Of a DNA stretch of 64,000 bases, positions 23,216 through 36,168 are shown one piece after another; position 1 is the first letter of the stretch, and the number at the start of each line of letters is the position of its first letter. The stretch comes from Prinsepia uniflora (lineage: Eukaryota > Streptophyta > Magnoliopsida > Rosales > Rosaceae). Below the pieces are notes generated by a model, which saw nothing but the letters and a program-made list of their open reading frames with translations, had not been told where the DNA came from and searched no databases. A program made the position numbers and the translations under genes. The DNA is taken from contig CM064867.1 of the NCBI GenBank assembly GCA_032719365.1, positions 56,794,601 through 56,858,600 on the forward strand, read 5' to 3'.

Positions 23216-26092
23216 TGACAGGACCGACCCCGATTATCACCTTGATAACTGAGGCGAACCCTGCTCCCGTCTGACAAACACACTAAAAGACCAAAGTAAC
23301 CTTACAAAAACCCACAATTTACATTGCCAGACCAGGGAGAAAAGTCATATAGTTTATAGAGCATAGCAACAGTACGAAAACAAAAACAAGCCCTACTGTA
23401 AGCTAAGCGCGCAACGGATGACTTTATGCCTTGGACTCTGCCTCAACGGTAGCCCCAACGCTCGCACCACGACCTGGAGGGTGTTAAAAACATTAAAAAT
23501 GTGAGTGGACTAAAAATAAATAAGAGTTATAAAAGCAGTTCTATAAAGAAACCAGGGTTACACCCTCCGTTTTGAAAACATGCATGCATGCACCAAGTAA
23601 CTTAAAACAACAATAAGTACGAAAGGAAACAAAGTGCATAAATCATCAGAAATCAAACCAAAGTTCAGGCCCTCGACCCTAAATCCATAAAACTAAGTAA
23701 TTCGTGTCACGGCCCAAAACATTTGCAAAACCAGTGAAAAACATCGATCATACAAGTTTACTTGATCTCAAGTGCGCCCGAGTCTTTAAACTCAAAACAC
23801 AATGCTTAATAACCAGGCCTTCCCGGGATATCAACGAGTGTTTAAACTCAAAACACAATCACAGGCCTCGGGGGGTAGTATCATCACCGAGTCTTTAAAC
23901 TCAAAGCCATACCGAATCTTTAAACTCAAAACACATAGTCCAGGGCCCTCCCCCCCATAAATCAATCTGAGTCTTTAAACTCAAAACCAGATCCAGTGTG
24001 TTTTCCGAGTCTTTAAACTCAAAACCATTTTTCATGTATAAGAAAATGCATCAAAATCTGAAAACCAAAGCCAAACCGGAAATCTTCGAAAACCGAAATC
24101 ACGTTTGATTAAAAGGGGACTTCCTCCCGAATTTCATTTCCAACCACAAATCAAATCCACAAATCATAATAAAACAGAATGCGTAGAAACATCATCATTC
24201 ATCCAAAACCATACTTAAAAACATCACAGAAACCCTATTCTCGAAGTACGTGCAAAATCGATAACTTGTATAGGAAATCGTGTAATCAAGTAAAGCAAGC
24301 ATATACATCATAAGCATAAATCCATATATCGAAAGCGTAAAAACATAATCGAAACATAAACAATATAAGTAAAACAGTTATGCATGCTCGGTTAGAAAAC
24401 AAACAGTCCACTCACGACTTTCGTGCGCGTCAATCACGTTCCATGCGATCCTCGGCTGTCTCAGGAAATTCCCGACCTGTTAAAAGGTACCATTTCGGGT
24501 CACTAACACTTCATTTAAGCTTACCCTAATTTCCCTAATTTTTTACGGAATTTTAAACGTAATTAAATGGAACCCTAAACCTTCGAACCCTTAAAACTAC
24601 CACGATCCAGTGTCCGATCGACTCGAAACTTGTCCTAAAATGTTCGTTACATCAATTAGAGTGAAAACCGCGTTGAACGTTTCCCCTGAACTGTCCCCAC
24701 GCGCCCTCATGCGCCACCCAAAGGGGCTGCGTGTGGGCTTCACACTCCTGCTACACGGTCATCTTCAACCTCTGTCTAGTCGGTTCAGACCGATCCGACC
24801 GAATCGAACTGGCGTGACCGGTTCTCACTCAAATCCAGTCTGTTTTCAATCCTATCTTCACTACTAGTTTCGTCCCAATCTAAGCAATCAATTCACGTAC
24901 TAAAAACACGAATTAGAGCCCTAGAACCTTACCTCCCAAGTTCGAACTTGAAACCCAGAAAAACCAGTTTCAAATTCTGGCCACCTGTCGTCCTTCCAGC
25001 CATGGTTTCATTTCCTTGAGCTAGATAGACACCTCCTTAAGCTGCCAGGATCAACAAAACGAGCCAACAACCGTCCAAAAGTCGCCACTTTGAGTTTGAA
25101 CAAAAACCCGAAAACAGGGGACCCGAAACTTACCTTCCTCTTGCTCACCGCCGTGAGCTCCGCCGTGGGTCTTAGGGTTCCCAAAACACTCTTCTGGTCC
25201 TCTGAACACCACCACCAACTCATCTTTGATGGGTTTCATCGGTACACGGCAGCTCCACCACATCGACTCCTTCTCTGTTTTCTGAAATTCCTCACGGCCT
25301 CTGAGTCTCCCACTCACTCACCACTCACCCAAAACACTCACCAGCCTCTCACTTCTCTCTTCTTACTCTCACATAATCACTAGGACTCAAACACTCACTG
25401 AACTGGGTCGATTTCATCCCTGTTCTTCAGTCTCTGTTTCTCTAAAAAATACACGGTTAAACTCAAACACAACAAGCCATTTAATTGAGCCGTGAAAGTG
25501 GCTAGAAACCACTAGACACAAGCCAGGTGTCAAACACCTGGTGGTCCCATCCCAAAAAAAATCCAATAAACCCTGTACACTTGTCCTTATCATATTAGCA
25601 TGCTTCCCAAGGTGCAGAACGAAAAATACCCCTACTTGTTCAAATTACAATTTTACCCTTCACTTCCTAGACCCTATCTCACTCGTCTGACGTCCGATGA
25701 CATCGTGCCGCTTGTCGTTGTACTCATGATGTCGAGATCTATCTAACGGTCCTCGGTTCGCGTGAAGAAACATTTTCGTTCAAAAAGTCAACAAATTCCC
25801 CTCTTTTAACCAAATTACGAAAGTGCCCCCAACCTTCCGAACATCATAACTTCCTCCTCAGATGTCGAAATCGGGCGTGCTACCTGTCTACGAACTCGTG
25901 ACGTCCCGAACTCATGGTCATCGGTCAATGCCCAATTGACCGTCCGAACTAAAAGTCGACATCTTGCCCATTCCAGGGGCAAAATCTTCATTCTGCGCCG
26001 ACTGTCCAAAAGTAACCAACTAAACACCGATTAACGTACGAATCCGTCCCTAATCACTAAGCTATTCCCGACTCCCAGGATGGGTCATTACA
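23216..26092 (-). mobile_element. Solo LTR (chromovirus), minus strand, in the 3' LTR of element C
   Basis: Begins TGACAGGACCGACCCC and ends GGGTCATTACA on the plus strand; perfect 5-bp duplication GTAGC (23211-23215 and 26093-26097); 2877 bp. It has the TTTAAA stem-loop array (GAGTCTTTAAACTC units between about 23760 and 24030), two copies of the GCCGCCTGTC-type U3 box (near 25693 and 25875) and CCCACGCGCCCTCATGCGCC near 24697. It belongs near the E/gag-only LTR group rather than family A. Confidence 0.92.
23781..24027 (-). repeat. Stem-loop array, GAGTCTTTAAACTC units
   Basis: Units reading GAGT-CTTTAA-ACTC, sometimes with a changed first stem base, recur about seven times separated by unequal spacers that include GGCCTTCCCGGGATATCAACG and GGCCTCGGGGG segments. 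The same array with the same spacers recurs in other LTRs (29850-30080, 36741-36893, 39975-40120, 51352-51557, 58276-58487). Confidence 0.75.
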
Positions 26093-26731
26093 GTAGCTAC
26101 GAGGAGAGGCTTTGGTTCAAGAATGCGAGATTATGATATCACCCCTGATGTCATTAAGTTGGATTCTTGGGAGGTACTCTGAGATGAGACCCCGAGTTGT
26201 ATGTGTAGCATTAGAAATCGTGACTTGTATTGGTTGTTGACATCGTTGATGTCGACGATTGGTTATATTGTGTTTTACTGATATGTGTGTCTAGATATAT
26301 CTATATATGTATGATTTGAACTGTTTTTATACCATTTGATTTAAATGCATGCATGTTTATAAAATGGAGGGGAAAATGCTATTGTTCTTAAATTGTATTT
26401 CGAAAATACTTATTTTTGGTCCACTCACACTTTGACTGCTTTATTGACCCTCCAGATCGTTACACAGAGGTAGGGGCTGATCCCGAGGTATAGGCATAGA
26501 TAGTACCGTTGCGCACCTGAACAACCTTTGAGGTTGGTTTTGGTACTTTTGTTGTACGGACATGTATGCTCGATTATTTAGAAATACGTATCCCTTGTCT
26601 GACAATGTTATAGTTGAACTCCGTTTACTTTTAAATCCATTAAGGGTCTTTTCGGTATTTTGAGTATGATTGTATGACGACAGCAGAGCACATCCCACGA
26701 TAATCCCAGGGGGATCGGAATGGGTCTATCA

Positions 26732-29253
26732 TACTTTAACCTTTCGTTTTTCATTAAAATCCCAAAAATTTAATAAACATACTTGCGCGTGATACGAGAA
26801 ATATTAATAACGATCATTTATTATTAATTTAAATAATAAGACTGGATGAGCCATGCAGAAACCATAAATACTTACTAATGTCAACGAACATAAAATTGCT
26901 CATGAGTTGCTCGAGACTCATACTCGTAACTAAAAATGAGTATCTTTGCTCGGTACCTCGACCACGTGAAAGCTAAGCTCCATGATCGTCACCTCATGTC
27001 CCCTAGAGCTCGAGGAACGAGCTAGTGCACTTTTAACTAGTAATATGGGCGGCACGGGTGATCAATCACATGGATGCTAGTCTGTGGCCATACAGACGGG
27101 TACTACATACTGGCGACTCCTAAGTGGTTTCTAACATCTCAATCTCATCAATGCCTTGGGGACTCATATGTAATCCAATATGTGACTTGATAACACATGA
27201 CTATGCATAATCATTATATCATAGTATACCAGATTAACTGAGTATGCATCTTAAACCAATCATCACAATCAAATACCACCATTAGTACATAATATGACAA
27301 GCATGCTCAACAATCATCATAAGTTCAAACATCGTTAAATGTATGAGTATAATCAATATAAAATCAGTTTTAAGGAAGAGAGTCTACTCATGCTCTTGTT
27401 GGGGAGTCAAAATCTCCCGACCTAACAACTTGCACATGCCTCAAGTCAAAAAGCCCCTAGACATTTTAATCACAAGGTATCAAGTTAACTCACAATCCTC
27501 TAAATCATCAAACCCAACTAGGGTAACCCAAAATGAGGCTTAAAAACACTTAATACATCCCCAAACACATTCTAGATCGCCCACAACTTTGGGAAACATC
27601 GCATATACACTACATGCCATTTAACGGCTGGAAAAGCCCTAAAAATGTCTAAGACGTCTTGAAACGGTGCCCACGATTGTCGTGGGCTGGAAAATTGCTC
27701 CACCTGTCACCAAGTGTCGATCAGGGCTCGAGAAAGTGGCCTACATTCCGCCACGCGCCGACGGGAACCCACACTCTTGCTGGTCACTAACAACCAGGTG
27801 CTGCCGCGTGCCCAAATGCGTGGCTGCCACACACGTCACTGTTCCACGCTTGCGGCTCACACGTGCAGGACTAACTGTTAATTAACGACATTGACCATTA
27901 ACCATTTACCACCACCATCGTTGGAGGTTCACCAGAGACGGAGATCGGACCACTGCCATTGTCACAGTCGACGGTGATCGGAATCTGGAATTTTCACCGA
28001 AAAATTCCAAGATTTCGACGAGGTACTATTCCTTCAATTAAGACACAAATTTGTCATGAAATATGTTAAACCTACACTACTTAACTCGTAGAAACATAAT
28101 CAAAGCTCAAAGGGTTGATATTGTACCTAATACGATCAGATATTGGCTGGGTCTTCACGGCTTCGATGAGTTCTTAGTCCAACGATGCTCTATGTCCCTT
28201 AGTCCTGCACATAGAGTAGGTATTTGATCCTACAAGCTAAGGGAATGAGAAAAGAGGAAATTTGTTTTCGGATTTCACCTAACGAGGTCATAAAAGAGCT
28301 GAGTTGTTGTGGTCTTCCACAAGTTCCAAAGTAAAGCTTAGCAACTCAATCACGGAGTAAAATTTACCACTAACAAACTATTAAAAAGGTACTCGTAATA
28401 GGTCCAAGTGACGTGCGCAGGTAGTAACATAGTTCTCCATACTACAGTCCTTATAAATTAAGGTATAAGTTTTGTTCGATTAGTCCAACTTCCACTCAGA
28501 GCTCACAACCCAACAACTTTGTTCTAGATTAACATTCAATTGTAATCTTTTAAGTAGGAGTTTGCACTAATCCATAATGCAAGTTTGTCACAGTAGTAGG
28601 ACCACCATGCCTACACGTTCGTTCAACTGATCTTAGAAAGTCTCTGAAGCGCAATCAAAGAAAATTCTTGTGCCAAAAATAGTTTGATCGGCCCAAAAGT
28701 AAACTTTAACAACACCAAACACTAGTCAAAAGTCATCTCGAACGAAGAGGGTACGAGTCAAGGCAGGTTCCTACACCACAAGATGAAGATTGTTGCTCAA
28801 CACTTGATTCAAGATCATCCCAAAGGAAGATACATTCAAGGGTAGGTAAAATCGTTACTTCAGATCACAAAATAAGAACATCGTGCTGGTACTCAGGATT
28901 AAAGAGAGATTGAGTACGTCACCGTAACCTACTCATTTGGAGTGTACGAAAGTGGATAGAATTTGGATCAAACCAGCTTGGTCAAACGTGTTCAAAAAGA
29001 TCCTCAACAAGCAACCCAATTCAAGGTACTAGTTCGTGACAATCTGGAGTATGAAATTCCAATGTAGGGTTAGGGGACAAGGTTTAATCATTCACGTATT
29101 CAAAAATTTCAGTGAATGCCGCACATGTCGCAAAATGGTTACGAGGCTCTACAAGCGTATAGTCAAAGCGTTAGCTTAAGAAACACAAAGTTAGGGTCAA
29201 GTGTATATTACTCAGAGGTAATCCAATGTCAAGGAGAAAAAAAGACAAATTAA
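26732..29253 (-). other. Element J: minus-strand LTR-like and internal sequence, poorly recognised
   Basis: TACTT at 26732-26736 should be the target duplication of element C. The sequence to about 28070 has the general look of a minus-strand chromovirus LTR (CTACTCATGCTC near 27384, a GGTGCCCACGATTGTCGTGGG/CCACGCGCC block near 27667-27760, GGCGACTCC near 27112), but I find neither a clean TGTAAC end nor the U3 box. From about 28070 to 29253 it is AT-rich and non-coding, resembling internal sequence. No ORF over 90 codons. Confidence 0.4.
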
Positions 29254-30712
29254 TGACAGGACCCACCCCGATTATCACCTCGATAATCGGGAAGCATCCT
29301 GCTCCCGTCTGACAATCAAACACAAAAGACCATAAAACCAAATAAAATTACATCACAACCATTATCAAACTAGGGAGATTAAACAAATACAAACGACTGG
29401 ACATCAAGTCCATAGTTTCACAGAGCATAATATTACAAAACAAGATAAGAACAAATCCTACTCTGTGAACTAACTACTCCGCAAAGGAAAACATTATGCC
29501 TCTCCCTCTGCCTCGGTGCTAGCCCCCGAACTTGTACCACGACCTGGAAGGTATTTAAAACAGGAAAGTGTGAGTGGACCAAAAAAAAAGTTTACAGAAA
29601 ACAGTTTAAAGAAATCGGGGTTCGCCCTCCAGTTTTATAATACGCATGCATAACCGGATATTCAAAAACCGCATACTAAACATTCGAAATCCCTTTTTTC
29701 ATATCATATGGAAAACATTATAGCTACAGTTATAAACTCGTATGAAATAATATAATATTATCAAAAACCAGAAATCGTCTTTTCGAAACATTAACCAACC
29801 CAAATCATGTAAAACTGAATTAATAATCACAAGCAAGCCGTTGGATCTATCTGAGTCTTTAAACTCAATATCAGGCCTTCCCGGTATATCAACGAGTCTT
29901 TAAACTCAAAACATGATTAATAGGCCTCGGGGGTATCACAATAACCGAGTCTTTAAACTCACGAGTTTTTAAACTCAATCCGGGTCTTTATACCCAATTT
30001 CGGGCCCGCCCCCGTCAACAATTAACCGGGTCTTTAAACCCAAAACCAGATCCGACAATCATACCGGGTCTTTAAACCCAAAACCATTTTGTAAAGCACA
30101 ATAAACCAGGATCCTTCGTGATCCGTTTTCCCAAACCATTTCGAAATCACATATCGTCATATAGGACTTATGTCCGGGTTTCACATGCAACTTCCGAAAA
30201 TTACTTCGCGAATATAATCAAAACATCATAAATACGTAACATGCATAATCGTCTCAAATTACTTCATCAAACCATCATTCAGGCATAGGAGAAAACCGTA
30301 ACCCCGAAATGCGTAAAATACGATAATTACCTCGAAAAGCGTGAAATTACGTAAAACCAAAATATCATGATTCTCAACATAAATCATATATGAAAACATA
30401 AACAAAGGAGTAAAAATAGTCATGCATGCACGGTTGAAAATCAAAAGTCCACTCACGGTTTTCAGACGCGTGAATCGCGCCCCGTGTGCTCCTCGGTAGC
30501 CTCGGGAATGTTTGGGCCTGTAAAATGGTACAAGAAGGGTTACAAACATCCCCAAAAAGCTCGTATTAATTTCCCTAATTTTTCCGTATTTTTCAACGTA
30601 ATTAAACTTAAGGACCTAATTTTCCGAACCCTCGAAACTATCCCGAACGACACCCGATCAACTCGAACTTTAAAGTTAAAATTTACATCTTCCGAATTTC
30701 CGGGGCGTTACA
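29254..30712 (-). mobile_element. Solo LTR of the element-E family, minus strand, internally deleted
   Basis: Begins TGACAGGACCCACCCCG and ends GGGGCGTTACA, with a perfect 5-bp duplication ATTAA (29249-29253 and 30713-30717). It is 1459 bp against about 3.0 kb for the E 5' LTR. Its first 75 bp are nearly the exact reverse complement of 59010-59084, including the CCCGATTATCG hairpin. The half upstream of the donor-like site is missing: sequence jumps from CCCGATCAACTCG (about 30652) to the LTR start near 30690. The TTTAAA stem-loop array is kept (29850-30080). Confidence 0.9.
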
Positions 30713-31714
30713 ATTAAAGTAGGATAGAATGAGGTGATTGAGTCTAGTGAAGGATGGCCTCAATTCCGAATTTGGTATCAATGATTCCGAAACGCCGTAA
30801 TGATGAAGTAATCAAATTCACTATATTAGCACGAGAATTAATGCCCTAGAATTGAAGTGTTTGTCACGATCTTAATATTCAACGAAAAACGTGGGCAACT
30901 AACCCCACAACTTCCTGACGCACGAATCGAATTTGTTAGAGGATGGTCTAACCCTCATTCATCATAGGTTCAAATAATGTTTAACCAGTTATTGAAGGGG
31001 TTACGTAATCGCATATCTTCTTGTAGTAAAAAGGTTGTAACAAGAAGCAACTAGCTTTAAATCTAGTAGGTTCGCACCCAAATAGAAGAAGAAGTTGGGA
31101 TCATAAGGTGTCTTGCACAAATAAGGATTTGAAGTAAAAAATTAAGTAATTTACAATTGAAAACACCCAGAACATGAAAACCTTCCCAAAAGTCAAGTTA
31201 CCCGAAACTAGAAGGATTGACTCCAAAATTATTTTCCAAAAACGTTCATTTGTAAGGGAGTAGATGAGTCTCAAATTTGTCTAAATTACGAGATCACGTA
31301 AATTTTCGAAAGTGGATGAAGAAAACTGTAAGGTAAAAATTTGGGTACGTGAGATGTGGCACAAATTCCAAACCATGAAATTAAGTTAAGAAATTAAAAA
31401 CGTTTACTAAGTCTGCGTGAAGTTAAAAATCATCAAAGCTGAACTATCCTCAAAATTCAAAAGCAGTCATTAAAAGAAAAAACAAAATCTGGGTTTAAAA
31501 AAAAATTAAGTAAAAGGAAAGAATAGGGGGACATGATCCCCAATTGTAAATATAAGTGATTTAGTAAGATAAAAATAGTCAAGTTGTAAAAGAAAACTTA
31601 GCAAAAAGTCGGATGATCGTAAATAGCGTCAAGATATATCACATCACAATACGTGGTATAATCTCAACACCGGTATTTCATTGAGTAAACCCAAGTTATG
31701 TGATAAATGAAACG
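30713..31714 (-). other. Element J internal sequence, non-coding
   Basis: An AT-rich kilobase between two insertions with no recognisable gag or pol and no ORF on either strand. It is assigned to J only because it lies between the flanks of the 29254-30712 and 31715-42770 insertions. AAACG (31710-31714) is the left target duplication of element F. Confidence 0.35.
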
Positions 31715-33040
31715 TGACACGATCCATCCCAATCCCCCCGGGATTAACGTGGGATGTGCCATGCTCTCGTCTAACCCACGTGAGACACGATGGGCCAGAC
31801 CATCCAACCCACGTGGGGCACAAAGGCCAGACAAGGGATAACCCAACCTTAGCCCACTCGGGCTTCCAGAGTGCGCCAAGATCAGTGGCAGAGTGTGATG
31901 CCTTGGTCTCTGCTATAGCCCGAATCCGTAATCAACCTGAAGGGCATTAAAAACCATAAAAGCTGTGAGTTGACGAAAATAAATAATTTAATAAAAACTC
32001 ATTTCATATGAGAAAACATTTATGCCCTTCACTGAAAACCAGTTAATTAAAATATAATATACCGTTTATAAAACCAAAGCCATTTCCTTCGTCAAATCAG
32101 TAGGACCATAGCCGAAAACCATAAAACTAAAAAGGATGGGAACTCAGCCCAAAACTATAAATCCAATACATGTGGGTCACTGTCCAAATCCATTTATTAA
32201 ACACAGAAACATCATTTCATAAATCCAATAATCCGTAATCCAAATACAGATCCTTGGCATCCCAGATGCCTAGCATCCCAAACGTCCTATCACGGTCTAA
32301 GCAATATGTGCTGCCCGGGGTCTATCCGGGTTAATCTCTAACATGCTAGATGTCTGAGGTCTCAGATGTCTAATAATAGCAATCCTCATCTTGAGTCACT
32401 ATACGATCCAGTCGCTTCGTGCGATGACCCCTCGTAAGAAATGCGCTGTGACTTCCCCAGTGTCTCAGACATCTAGAGGAGACCATCCATATATCCGCGT
32501 AAAAGGATGGTATAGGGAAAACATTTTATAAATCATTTCAAAACTATCCAAAGGGGCCATGCCCGAAATTTCCATAAATCCATCATAAATCCATAATTCC
32601 AATTCCATTTAGGGTCTCCAAACCCGAAATCACATTTTATAAACCACAAATGGGACTCATGCCGGATATCATAATTAATTGGGCCTCTAGCCCGATCATG
32701 TAAACCAAATGGGCCTCCAGCACGATATATCATTAAATAAAATAGACTCTAAGTCCGATAGTTTCCAAATCAAATGGGTCTCATGCCTGATTTCATATTT
32801 CCAAATCCAAAATCAGTTCATCAAACCATCATTGAAATACAAGCACGTATAAACATTGTATAAAATCATAAACCTCGAAATACGTGCAAATACATAAATC
32901 TCAAATACCACAATCATAGTTATAGAAAACACATATATAGAACATATAAAATAGGTATGCATGCATCATATTTATCAAAAAAATGTCCACTCACAGACCG
33001 TCCTAGATGCCACCTCGATACGGGTTCCATAAGACGTTCG
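31715..33040 (-). repeat. Left LTR of element F, truncated
   Basis: Runs from the LTR terminus through GTGAGT near 31963 and the GGG-loop-CCC stem-loop array (32553-32795) to CCACTCACAGACCGTCC (about 32988-33003) and GATACGGGTTCC. There the similarity to the right-hand LTR (40459-42770) stops. The missing part includes the U3 box and the LTR start. Closely parallels 40459-41345. Confidence 0.8.
32553..32795 (-). repeat. Stem-loop array, GGG-loop-CCC units (element F left LTR)
   Basis: About seven units spaced 30-45 bp apart read GGGGCCATGCCC, GGGTCTCCAAACCC, GGGACTCATGCC, GGGCCTCTAGCCC, GGGCCTCCAGCAC, AGACTCTAAGTCC and GGGTCTCATGCC. Each is a short inverted repeat around a 3-8 nt loop. The homologous array at 40854-41094 reads GGATTCCAAGTCC where this one has AGACTCTAAGTCC. 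Confidence 0.7.
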
Positions 33041-36000
33041 GGGCTCCAATTCTATCCATTTCTTGATAGTTACTGTCACCACTACTATCATACCAACCGA
33101 CCCTCACGGCTTAGTCATTACCAATCGAATCACTGTAGCTATCAGTGTCATCATTCTCGATCCATTTTCGAGTCATGAGTACCAACTCCGCCATACATCG
33201 TGAGAGTCTGCCGTCAACAAGCACAATTCTCACCTCGCAAACCAATTCTCAAGACAGCATCTACTGGCCTTGGTACTCCTATGCTTCAATATCCATTCAA
33301 TGGTCCGTACTACTCCCGTCAGCGATCTGCGCTAACCTCACCAGAGTCACAACGTACTCGCTCACACCACTAACTTAACCAATCATCTCACCGTTGGTTC
33401 CACTAACTACCATCATTGTCATCTTAAGGTAACACCATCCACGTCTACATGTCTGCCACTGGACCCTATCACATACCTGTTAAACCGGATCACACATCTC
33501 TGACCATACATCTCAGCATCAGGGTCCCACCAGCCACTCATGGCTCTGTACATCCAGCTCACATCCATACTGAATCCTGCCATAACGAATCAGATTACTC
33601 GAGATCACCCTGATACAATCCATATCTCCACCTGTTAATTACATGGGAACTACACATCGGAACTACTCTGATCATCGATACAACTAACAACATATCTTGA
33701 CACCAAACTGATCACCAACACCTCTACCAGAACATCAAGATGCACGTCCAACCGCATCGGAATGGTTCCGACTACTAACACCAGCATTAATACTTATCTC
33801 AAGTACATGCTCCGATCACTCTCAACATCAACCCTACGAACTTATTAATCAAACAGAGATATGGTAGAATACCTTAATCACAACGATCATAGAGTACATC
33901 CTCAATCACTTCCAACGACATCATCGTGCATTCTCCGACCATCACAGTGTATCCCCAGGGCACAAAAAACAACCTTATCTCCACCCTGACTACCACCTGG
34001 CTCGAGCCAATCACACTTCAATTCTGGAATCTAACATCAGGCCAATCACCATTCTAGGCCCAACAGGTCTTCCGAAGAATACCAACTTAAGTCCATTCCG
34101 AGTCTCCTGGTCTCCTAGGTCTCCCAACCAACATCAAATCTAATCACGTCTCATTTACGTACATAGGGCAGACCCAGCCCTAGATCCAAAGCCAATACCC
34201 ATACGTATGCAAAAACAGACTACACTCCTCATCCACATATCCAATTTCTGTCTTGTTACCCTACTAACATGTCCAAGCACTGTCTTGCATATGATTATCC
34301 TGATCCACAATAACTCAATCCTGAGCCAGAAGCAATCGAATCCCGATCCACTCACTCCCAAGTGGATCCCACTTACTATCTCACTACTTCGCCATCAATT
34401 CCCACAAATTATCAGACCACCGCATCTTATCAGATCGATCAAGAATACCACACGTCTCGAGACACGTCTAGATTGTGGGTTCTCTTCAATTACCTCATAT
34501 CGATCAGTTATAGTCACTTCTTCTCATTCTTCCTTATTATCTTTCTTTCGTCATCATACCACAGAATTCACAATGGTCCACAACCATGTCATCACATGTC
34601 ATCCTACCTTAATCCACCTTAACACAATCCCATTACACTCGCCACACACGCCACACATGGCGTCACACAATACTCTCTCTACGCCTGAACACATCCACAC
34701 GTGTCCACGACCAAGGGGGGTTCACAACTTCTGAAGTCCCATCATACACCACCATGAGTCATCCTCACTGACTCCAGAGTATTCATCTCTCAATACTCAG
34801 CAGCTAACACCAACTCGGAACCAACCAAACTTCTCCTTGTCTCAAATACAACATCTCCTGATTCCGAGATCTCAACCATGTTGGAACGTATCCATCTTTT
34901 TCCAACTATGGGACTTCAACCCCAACAAGTATTCTACCACTGAACACCAACTCGCTTGTTGGTTATCACCGTTTATATACATCCAAAAGGATGCCAATCA
35001 TCACTTATTCAGTTTATCGCATCTCAATCTTTCTAAGGTTCAACTCCGAGCATTACTAACGTACGAGTCACTAACCTCGGACTCCTCAGTCACTATCCTC
35101 GAAGTCGTCAATTACCAATCTCAGGGAATCACAAAGTACTGGCCTCGACATCACCCATGACTATTCTCAGTAGCACCATATGCCAACACACTCCGACACT
35201 GCCAATATTTGCTGACTCATTCGTCGTATCTTACGTTATCTACGAAAACTAAACTCACTCATGGTCAACTTGACTATACCAACCTAGCCCGCTCCAAACC
35301 GAAGCCTAGGTCCACCGTGCTTCCACTGCGCTACTCTGGTCAAACTAATGACATCCTGATCGTTCGTACCAAACATGACCTACCAATGGTCATCGCATCT
35401 CCCAGCTCGATTAGTAGTTCCTACCAGACACCGGTACCTCATGAGTGGTAACAACCTCAACTCACGATGTGGCCATCCTATCATTCACAAGCATCCCATC
35501 TCGTGGCACATCATCTCCAATCTAGGGCTTACATCACACTTATCCCAAATGTTTGCTCATACCGAGCCAAAACCCTCAATCTACACTCGGGTCGGAGAAA
35601 TTGACCTCTCTTATATTCCACAACTCTAAGCAACTCAACAGTCCACAATCTCATTCTAGGGAAACCTAGGGTCAACAGACCGCAATCAAATACACTGCAC
35701 CACACTCTCAACGATGCTACTGGTCGGGTCAAGCCAACCAATCTCCAGAATCTCGAGTTGACCAAAGTCATCCACCAAGCCATCCAATACCTCAGTTGCG
35801 CCCTAGCAGCACCATCTCCAATCTGGCCGAAAGTCAACCCAAGCCACAACAACTAACTAACCATAAACCCCAACTCACGTTTTCCAGACTAGGAACTTAC
35901 TCTGGGTTTCTCACTAAGGTACTCACATTTACCAAACCAGCCCTGCAACTTGAGGCATCCGGCTACTCGTAGCCGTACAAGTCCAATCTCAACACATCTG

Positions 36001-36154
36001 ACCTCGCCACTAACTAACGTACTATCTCCCTAGCGTCCAAGTTGATGACGGGCTGTTCCGCGTCGAACATCACAACCACAGCAACATCAAAACACACAAG
36101 TCGACGAACCAAGTACTCTAGAAACCATAACCTCACGTAGAGCATACAAACCTC
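33041..36154 (-). other. Non-coding internal region in element F
   Basis: No gag or pol similarity on either strand. The longest ORF (34207-34734, plus strand) is antisense to the element and low in protein-like features. The block at about 34900-35450 is homologous to 38771-39000, and the GGATGCC-type dyad near 34985-35000 matches the dyad in element B (about 9475-9502), so these internal regions descend from one non-coding ancestor. The polypurine tract was not found. Confidence 0.55.
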
Positions 36155-36166
36155 GCTCTGATACCA
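36155..36166 (-). other. Primer-binding site, minus strand (tRNA-Met type)
   Basis: GCTCTGATACCA on the plus strand is the exact reverse complement of TGGTATCAGAGC and lies two bases from the LTR that starts at 36169. This makes 36169-38742 a 5' LTR of a minus-strand element. Confidence 0.9.
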
Positions 36167-36168
36167 AT

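Larger units (their letters stand above)
21087..26731 (+). repeat. 3' LTR of element C, interrupted by a minus-strand solo LTR
   Basis: Starts TGTAACACATCGG directly after the polypurine tract and ends GGGTCTATCA. After removing the insertion at 23216-26092 the LTR is about 2.76 kb. It carries the U3 box GACAGGCAACAAGTC (21245), a G-box array (22018-22279), GAGTGGAC near 22691, GTCCACTCACAC near 26420 and CCCTCCAG near 26450. The 5' LTR partner is not in the window. Confidence 0.85.

Noticed and set aside
23781..24027. Regular GAGTCTTTAAACTC repeats as a possible CRISPR-like array or satellite.
   Set aside because: The window is plant DNA, spacers are themselves conserved between LTRs, unit spacing is irregular and there are no cas genes; the array is part of an LTR.
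25090..25383. A 97-codon plus-strand ORF and overlapping minus-strand ORFs near 25008-25383 as a host exon.
   Set aside because: The region lies inside a minus-strand solo LTR with perfect target duplications, at the site homologous to the GC-rich part before the donor-like site in other LTRs.
34207..34734. A 175-codon plus-strand ORF in the middle of element F.
   Set aside because: It is antisense to the element, lies in a stop-poor C/A/T-rich non-coding internal region, and its translation has no recognisable domain or protein-like composition.
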